Source: Pseudomonas sp. CROZ-RG-20F-R04-15 (GTDB lineage Bacteria > Pseudomonadota > Gammaproteobacteria > Pseudomonadales > Pseudomonadaceae). From it: DNA of 64,000 nt. The stretch is from assembly GCF_022662375.1 (NCBI RefSeq), contig NZ_JAKNQL010000006.1, forward strand, positions 186,001 through 250,000, written 5' to 3'. Positions 58,897 through 64,000 of the stretch are shown here, in pieces. The notes under the pieces were generated by a model. The model saw only the letters and a list, made by a program, of their open reading frames with translations. It did not search any database and was not told the DNA's origin. Position 1 is the stretch's first letter. Every line of letters starts with the position of its first letter. Made by a program: the position numbers and the translations under genes.

Positions 58897-60555
58897 ATGT
58901 ACGTATACGACGAGTACGATCAGCGGATCATCGAGGACCGCGTCAAGCAGTTCCGTGATCAGACCCGACGCTATCTGGCAGGTGAGCTGAGCGAAGAAGA
59001 ATTCCGCCCCCTGCGCCTGCAAAATGGCCTGTACATCCAGCGCTTCGCGCCGATGTTGCGGGTGGCGGTGCCTTACGGCCAGCTGACTTCGCGTCAGACG
59101 CGCATGATGGCCAAGATTGCCCGCGACTACGACAAGGGCTACGCCCACATCAGTACGCGGCAGAACGTGCAGTTCAACTGGCCGGCGGTGGAAGACATCC
59201 CGGACATCCTCGCTGAGCTGGCCACCGTGCAGATGCACGCGATCCAGACCAGCGGCAACTGCCTGCGCAACGTCACCACCGACCAGTTTGCCGGTGTTGC
59301 CGCCGACGAAGTGATCGATCCGCGCCCATGGTGCGAGATCGTCCGTCAGTGGACTACGTTCCACCCGGAATTCGCCTACCTGCCGCGTAAATTCAAAATT
59401 GCCGTCAACGGTTCGACCGCTGACCGCGCCGCCATTGAAGTCCACGACATCGGCCTGGAGCCGGTGCACAACGCCGCTGGCGAACTGGGCTTCCGCGTAC
59501 TGGTCGGCGGTGGCCTCGGCCGTACGCCGGTGGTGGGCGCATTCATCAACGAGTTCCTGCCGTGGCAGGACCTGTTGAGCTACCTCGACGCGATCCTGCG
59601 GGTGTACAACCGCTACGGTCGTCGCGACAACAAATACAAGGCGCGGATCAAGATCCTCGTCAAAGCCCTCACGCCAGAAGTGTTCGCACAGAAAGTCGAT
59701 GCGGAAATGGAACACCTGCGCGGTGGCCAGACCACACTGACCGACGCCGAATTGCAGCGTGTGGCCAGACACTTCGTCGATCCGGACTACAAGGCGCTGG
59801 AAAACCAGACCGCGCAACTGGCCGATCTCGACAAAGAGCATCCAGGTTTCGCCCGCTGGCGCAGCCGCAACACCCTGGCGCACAAGAAACCGGGTTATGT
59901 CGCCGTGACCCTGTCGCTGAAACCGACCGGTGTGGCGCCGGGCGACATCACCGACAAGCAGCTCGATGCCGTCGCCGATCTGGCCGACCGCTACAGCTTT
60001 GGTCAACTGCGCACCTCGCACGAACAGAACATCATTCTGGCCGACGTCGAGCAAAGCCAACTGTTCACCCTGTGGGGCGAACTGCGTGAAGGCGGTTTCG
60101 CCACGCCGAACATCGGCCTGCTGACCGACATCATCTGCTGCCCGGGCGGCGATTTCTGCTCGCTGGCCAACGCCAAGTCGATCCCGATTGCCGAATCGAT
60201 CCAGCGCCGTTTCGACGACCTGGATTACCTGTTCGACATCGGCGAGCTGGACCTGAACATTTCCGGTTGCATGAACGCCTGCGGTCACCACCACGTCGGC
60301 CACATCGGCATCCTCGGCGTCGACAAGAAAGGCGAAGAGTTCTATCAGGTCTCCCTCGGCGGCAGCGCCAGCCGTGATGCGAGCCTGGGCAAGATCCTCG
60401 GCCCGTCCTTCGCTCAGGAAGCCATGCCTGACGTGATCTCGAAGCTGATCGACGTGTACGTTGAACAACGTACCGAAGACGAGCGCTTCATCGACACCTA
60501 CCAGCGTATTGGCATCGACCTCTTCAAGGAACGCGTCTATGCAGCGAATCATTAA
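58897..60555 (+). CDS. cysI: Sulfite reductase hemoprotein (nitrite/sulfite reductase)
   Basis: 552-aa sirohaem/[4Fe-4S] enzyme reducing sulfite to sulfide for cysteine synthesis. Cluster-binding cysteines appear in CCPGGDFCSLANAKS and NISGCMNACGHHHVGH; the RQNVQFNW and TSGNCLRNVTTDQ boxes bind substrate and sirohaem. ATG 58897 with ACAGGA starts MYVYDEYDQR; an upstream extension to 58750 is rejected. Overlaps the DUF934 gene by 17 bases, so the two are co-translated. Confidence 0.93.
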   Translation: MYVYDEYDQRIIEDRVKQFRDQTRRYLAGELSEEEFRPLRLQNGLYIQRFAPMLRVAVPYGQLTSRQTRMMAKIARDYDKGYAHISTRQNVQFNWPAVEDIPDILAELATVQMHAIQTSGNCLRNVTTDQFAGVAADEVIDPRPWCEIVRQWTTFHPEFAYLPRKFKIAVNGSTADRAAIEVHDIGLEPVHNAAGELGFRVLVGGGLGRTPVVGAFINEFLPWQDLLSYLDAILRVYNRYGRRDNKYKARIKILVKALTPEVFAQKVDAEMEHLRGGQTTLTDAELQRVARHFVDPDYKALENQTAQLADLDKEHPGFARWRSRNTLAHKKPGYVAVTLSLKPTGVAPGDITDKQLDAVADLADRYSFGQLRTSHEQNIILADVEQSQLFTLWGELREGGFATPNIGLLTDIICCPGGDFCSLANAKSIPIAESIQRRFDDLDYLFDIGELDLNISGCMNACGHHHVGHIGILGVDKKGEEFYQVSLGGSASRDASLGKILGPSFAQEAMPDVISKLIDVYVEQRTEDERFIDTYQRIGIDLFKERVYAANH

Positions 60556-61033
60556 GAACAACGAGGTCGTCGACGAAACCTGGCACTTGCTGCCCAAGGA
60601 TTTCAACATCGACGAGATCAGCAACTGCGACGACTTGATCGTGCCACTGCAACTGTGGCGCGAACACAGCCGCATGCTCAAGGCCCGCGATGGCGGTCTG
60701 GGTGTGTGGCTGGACGCCGACGAAGAAGCCGAGGAAATCGGTGAAGACGTCGCCGAGTTTCAGGTGATTGCCCTGAATTTCCCCGCGTTCACCGACGGCC
60801 GCAACTACTCCAACGCCCGTCTGCTGCGTGACCGTTACGGTTTCAAAGGCGAACTGCGGGCGATTGGCGACGTGCTGCGCGATCAGCTGTTCTACATGCA
60901 CCGCTGTGGCTTTGATGCCTTTGCCGTGCGCCCGGATAAAGACCCGTACGAAGCCCTTGAAGGTCTCAAGGACTTCTCGGTGACCTATCAGGCCGCCACT
61001 GACGAACCGCTGCCGCTGTTCCGTCGCCGCTAA
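60539..61033 (+). CDS. DUF934 protein, sulfite reductase operon partner
   Basis: 164 aa. The ALNFPAFTDGRNYSNARLLRDRYGFKGELRAIGDVLRDQL box is the DUF934 hallmark (quoted in part). Found next to cysI in many Pseudomonas; probably a donor or assembly protein for the reductase. Its exact role is not known. Confidence 0.85.
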   Translation: MQRIIKNNEVVDETWHLLPKDFNIDEISNCDDLIVPLQLWREHSRMLKARDGGLGVWLDADEEAEEIGEDVAEFQVIALNFPAFTDGRNYSNARLLRDRYGFKGELRAIGDVLRDQLFYMHRCGFDAFAVRPDKDPYEALEGLKDFSVTYQAATDEPLPLFRRR

Positions 61034-61054
61034 GTCTTTTAGCTTTAGCGCGGA

Positions 61055-61089
61055 CAAAAAAACGCCGGTCATGTGACCGGCGTTTTTTT
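61055..61089. terminator. Bidirectional terminator between DUF934 gene and sohB
   Basis: AAAAAAACGCCGGTCA-TG-TGACCGGCGTTTTTTT is a perfect stem with A and T tracts at both ends, placed between converging genes. Confidence 0.95.
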
Positions 61090-61102
61090 ATGCCTGCTCG
61101 AT

Positions 61103-62134
61103 TTACCAAAAGCGCTGCTGGGTCAGACGACTCCACCAGCTCAGCAGTACGCGGTCAACCGAACCGCTGGCGGCCATGCCAATGCGCTCTTGCAGGCTTT
61201 TGCGTTCTGCATAGTGCAGGTGATAGACCTCGGCCTTTTTCGCCCGGTCTGCCAGATATTCATCGCTGGTCTTCAGTTCATCGACCAATTGCTTATCCAG
61301 CGCCGCGACGCCGAGCCAGACTTCACCGGTGGCGACATCGTCAATCGCCAGTTGCGGGCGATAGCGGGCGACGAAGTTCTTGAACAGTTGATGAGTGATG
61401 TCCAGGTCTTCCTGGAACTTCTCCCGGCCCTTCTCGGTGTTTTCGCCAAACACCGTCAGAGTGCGTTTGTATTCGCCAGCCGTCAGCACTTCGAAGTCGA
61501 TGTCATGCTTCTTCAGCAAGCGATTGACGTTAGGCAACTGCGCCACAACGCCGATCGAACCGAGGATCGCGAACGGCGCGCTGATGATCTTCTCGCCGAT
61601 GCACGCCATCATGTAGCCGCCACTGGCCGCGACCTTGTCGATGCACACGGTCAACGGCACGCCGGCCTCGCGAATACGCGCCAGCTGCGACGACGCCAGG
61701 CCGTAGCTGTGGACCATGCCGCCGCCACTTTCCAGCCGCAGGACCACTTCGTCCTTGGCTGTAGCGAGGGTCAGCAGCGCGGTGATTTCATGGCGCAGGC
61801 TTTCGGTGGCCGAGGCCTTGATGTCGCCGTCGAAATCCAGCACGAACACGCGAGGTTTGGCCTCGGGCTTGTTCTTCTGCTTCTTCTCGCTTTTCTCGGA
61901 CTTGGCTTCGCCCTTGCGCAAAGCCTTGAGCTGATCCTTGTCGAGCAAGGTCTGCTCCAGGCGCTCACGCAGGCCCTTGTAGAAATCATTGAGCTTGCTG
62001 ACCTGCAACTGACCGGCCGACTTGCGCCGGCCCTTGCTGCGCAATGCGGCAAAACTGGCGAGCACCACCAGAATGGCGATCACCAGGGTAACGGTCTTGG
62101 CCAGGAAGCTGGCGTATTCGGTGAAAAACTCCAC
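61103..62134 (-). CDS. sohB: Inner-membrane serine protease SohB (SppA/S49 family)
   Basis: 343 aa. N-terminal helix (FLAKTVTLVIAILVVLASFA), a Lys/Glu-rich linker, then the S49 core: LRLESGGGMVHSYGLASSQL and the catalytic serine/lysine region DKVAASGGYMMACIGEK..PFAILGSIGV. GTG start with AAGGAG upstream. Likely cleaves membrane-bound peptides at the periplasmic face. Confidence 0.93.
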   Translation of the reverse strand: MEFFTEYASFLAKTVTLVIAILVVLASFAALRSKGRRKSAGQLQVSKLNDFYKGLRERLEQTLLDKDQLKALRKGEAKSEKSEKKQKNKPEAKPRVFVLDFDGDIKASATESLRHEITALLTLATAKDEVVLRLESGGGMVHSYGLASSQLARIREAGVPLTVCIDKVAASGGYMMACIGEKIISAPFAILGSIGVVAQLPNVNRLLKKHDIDFEVLTAGEYKRTLTVFGENTEKGREKFQEDLDITHQLFKNFVARYRPQLAIDDVATGEVWLGVAALDKQLVDELKTSDEYLADRAKKAEVYHLHYAERKSLQERIGMAASGSVDRVLLSWWSRLTQQRFW

Positions 62135-62338
62135 AGAGACTCCTTAGAACAGTGCGTGGATGTGAAACACACGCGGGATGGCTCCAGCATACCCATGCGC
62201 CGGCTCATCGGCCAGCCGTGAAACCTCTGGCAACACCCCTGTAACGGGCATTTCAAACAAGCGTATGTTTTTTCATTGACAGCTCCCCGCCATCCTCATA
62301 ACCTCGCCAAACCTTCAACGTACCGGGATGACGCGGAC

Positions 62339-63049
62339 GTGGGCAGTATCTACTTGATTCGACATGGCCAGGCCTCCTTTGGTGCAGACGACTATGACGT
62401 CCTGTCGCCGACCGGTGTGCGTCAGGCAGAAATCCTCGGTCAGCACCTCGCTGAACTGGGGATCAGCTTCGATCGCTGCCTCGCCGGAGACCTGCGTCGT
62501 CAGCAACACACGGCCACCAGCGCGCTGGAGCAGTTCACCGCCAAAGGCCTGCCGGTGCCGATCCTGGAAACCGATTCTGCCTTCAACGAATTCGATGCCG
62601 ACGCGGTTATCCGCGCCCTGCTCCCGGACATGCTGGCGGACGAGCCGGAGGCGCTCGACATCCTGCGCAACGCCGCGCAGAACCGTGGCGAGTTCCAACG
62701 TATTTTTGCCCTGATCATCGAACGCTGGCTGGCCGGCACTTACGACACGCCGGGGCTGGAAAGCTGGCTGGGTTTCGTCGAACGCGTCCAGGCCGGGCTG
62801 CACCGAATTCTTGATCTGGCCGATAAAAACCAGAAAATCGCCGTGTTCACCTCCGGCGGCACCATCACCGCCCTGCTCCACCTCATTACGCAAATGCCTG
62901 CCAGACAGGCCTTTGAATTGAACTGGCAAATCGTCAACACCTCGCTAAACCAGCTGAAGTTCCGCGGTCGCGAGGTGGCTCTGGCTTCCTTCAACAGTCA
63001 CGCACACCTGCAACTGCTGAAGGCTCCGGAACTCATCACTTTTCGCTGA
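62339..63049 (+). CDS. Histidine phosphatase family protein
   Basis: 236 aa. The active-site RHG (IYLIRHGQASFG) lies 7 residues from the chosen GTG at 62339; the upstream TTG extension is unlikely. SPTGVRQAEILGQHLAELG and FTSGGTITALLH are phosphoglycerate-mutase-like. No pathway is visible; next to an SCP2 protein. Confidence 0.85.
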   Translation: MGSIYLIRHGQASFGADDYDVLSPTGVRQAEILGQHLAELGISFDRCLAGDLRRQQHTATSALEQFTAKGLPVPILETDSAFNEFDADAVIRALLPDMLADEPEALDILRNAAQNRGEFQRIFALIIERWLAGTYDTPGLESWLGFVERVQAGLHRILDLADKNQKIAVFTSGGTITALLHLITQMPARQAFELNWQIVNTSLNQLKFRGREVALASFNSHAHLQLLKAPELITFR

Positions 63050-63099
63050 GTCCGGATAACTGTGAACCTTGCTGTAATCAACCTCATAAGGATCGAACC

Positions 63100-63417
63100 A
63101 TGACCTCCGTAGCTGATGCCGTAAAAGCAATGCAAGCCAAGTTCAACCCAGCCGCTGCTGCCGGTCTGGATCTGGTTTTCGGTTTCAACATCACCGACGA
63201 AGACAAGCAGTACTCGCTGATCGTCAAAGACGGCACTTGCGACATCCAGGAAGGTGAAAACCCGGACGCCAACTGCACGCTGGTGCTGGACAGCGAAACC
63301 CTGAAAGGTATCGTCAGCGGCGAAACCGACGGCATGCAGGCTTTCATGGGCGGCAAGCTGCGCGTTGAAGGCGACATGATGCTGTCGATGAAACTGTCCG
63401 AGCTGTTCCCTTCGTAA
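63100..63417 (+). CDS. SCP2 sterol-binding domain protein
   Basis: 105 aa, a single SCP2 lipid-binding domain ending with GKLRVEGDMMLSMKLSELFPS. Binds acyl chains or hydrophobic ligands in a tunnel; bacterial role unclear. Follows the histidine phosphatase by 50 bases, perhaps co-transcribed. Confidence 0.9.
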   Translation: MTSVADAVKAMQAKFNPAAAAGLDLVFGFNITDEDKQYSLIVKDGTCDIQEGENPDANCTLVLDSETLKGIVSGETDGMQAFMGGKLRVEGDMMLSMKLSELFPS

Positions 63418-63456
63418 GACAGCAGACCCGCTATCGCGGGACCTGTCGGAATACAC

Positions 63457-63486
63457 CACGAATCCCGCCTCATGGCGGGATTCGTG
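63457..63486 (+). terminator. Hairpin after SCP2 gene, likely terminator
   Basis: CACGAATCCCGCC-TCAT-GGCGGGATTCGTG is a perfect 13-bp stem followed by TGTTTGG; no long T tract, so a weak or antitermination-type terminator. Confidence 0.6.
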
Positions 63487-63574
63487 TGTTTGGATGAGTG
63501 AGCAAACGCTTATGAATCAGGCGGGATCGTGCGTAATGGTTGAGCTGTAAACTTTAACTGCGAAACTTATATAG

Positions 63575-63591
63575 TTTGATAGTCTGTCAAA
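63575..63591. promoter_or_regulatory. Small dyad upstream of the edge NTPase
   Basis: TTTGA-N7-TCAAA, 32 bases before the NTPase ATG and beside an AT-rich CTTATATAG box, could be an operator. Low evidence. Confidence 0.3.
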
Positions 63592-63622
63592 ATAACTCGA
63601 CACTCAGCCAAATGGATCGGAC

Positions 63623-64000
63623 ATGGACCACCCTGCAATAACCGCCACCAATCGCTCTACCTATGATTACCTCGACTATTACCTGAGCTTGAGCCAACCT
63701 CCAAAATATGCCGTTCTGATCAACGGTAGTTGGGGAACAGGAAAAACGCACTTAATACAAAATTTCATTGCAAAAAACTTCCGCTCTGAACCAACAGGTT
63801 TTCGGGGCTGGCTGTCCGCATACAAAAAAATGCTTATGCAATCATGGATCTGGCGTCTATTTTCAAAAGAAGCTAACAAGCAGCCTGAGCACTGTTATAT
63901 TTATGTCAGCCTATACGGCACCGATTCCATTGAAGACATAAATGATAGAATTATATGCGCGGCTTTTCCGGGACTCAATGTCAAAACTGCCAAGATAATT
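63623..64000 (+). CDS. KAP-like P-loop NTPase, 5' part only
   Basis: Open from ATG 63623 to the window edge (126 codons, no stop). Starts MDHPAITATNRSTYDYLDYY then Walker A NGSWGTGKTHLI (~34-45), followed by YIYVSLYGTDSIEDINDRI, a pattern of KAP/AAA-type NTPases found in phage-defence and mobile regions. Composition is much more AT-rich than the rest of the window, implying transfer. A small dyad lies upstream. Full length, partners and role are beyond the window. Confidence 0.6.
   Translation, partial: MDHPAITATNRSTYDYLDYYLSLSQPPKYAVLINGSWGTGKTHLIQNFIAKNFRSEPTGFRGWLSAYKKMLMQSWIWRLFSKEANKQPEHCYIYVSLYGTDSIEDINDRIICAAFPGLNVKTAKII

Overview
The window reads as chromosome of a fluorescent-group Pseudomonas. 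The supporting evidence is high-GC coding DNA, dense packing on both strands, and protein families typical of the genus: NfuA, Cti, SohB, a cobW-cobN cluster, and an HbcR-type 3-hydroxybutyrate locus. At least ten head-to-head REP doublets of the GTGGGAGCGAGC..GCTCGCGAA type are scattered between genes. Most of the window is core metabolism. Accessory DNA is a large putative toxin (10.7-14.4 kb), a broken leucine-rich-repeat/NEL effector (49.7-56.9 kb), a decayed relBE pair (26.8-27.0 kb) and an AT-rich P-loop NTPase cut by the right edge.

Layout. 1-4.5 kb: yejABEF-type oligopeptide/microcin C ABC importer. 4.6-10.6 kb: D-3-hydroxybutyrate utilisation, with a sigma-54 activator, a GntP-type permease, the dehydrogenase and acetoacetyl-CoA synthetase; the promoter region carries a sigma-54 site and two matching dyads that look like activator sites. 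10.7-18.7 kb: HExxH toxin, orphan PilU-like ATPase, hybrid sensor kinase, parvulin. 18.8-25.5 kb: KDG kinase, PLP-dependent D-amino acid deaminase/aldolase, IclR regulator, RidA and a polar amino acid ABC importer. 25.8-30.7 kb: thioredoxin-like protein, unknown protein, relBE remnant, TerC/CBS protein, phospholipase D-like protein.

30.8-41.5 kb is a cobalamin/cobalt block. On the minus strand a cobalamin riboswitch leads into cobW, cobN and a chlI/chlD-like gene. On the plus strand a second riboswitch leads into cbtB, cbtA, cobE and cobM. A ~1 kb imperfect inverted repeat with an internal 126-bp tandem duplication lies between the two riboswitches. The chelatase AAA and VWA parts sit in different frames, joined by an A AAA AAG slippery heptamer, a 5-nt spacer and a perfect 14-bp hairpin: a textbook -1 programmed frameshift signal that would yield a short AAA subunit and a long AAA-VWA subunit from one gene. 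cobN carries a whole REP doublet translated in frame.

41.6-64 kb: nfuA, an acyltransferase, cti, B12-dependent metH (a likely consumer of the cobalamin made above), the LRR/NEL effector split by one base, DUF2970, a periplasmic binding protein, a 37-residue membrane protein, cysI with a DUF934 partner, sohB, a histidine phosphatase, an SCP2 protein and the start of a KAP-like NTPase. All calls come from reading the sequence; no database search or GC calculation was run.
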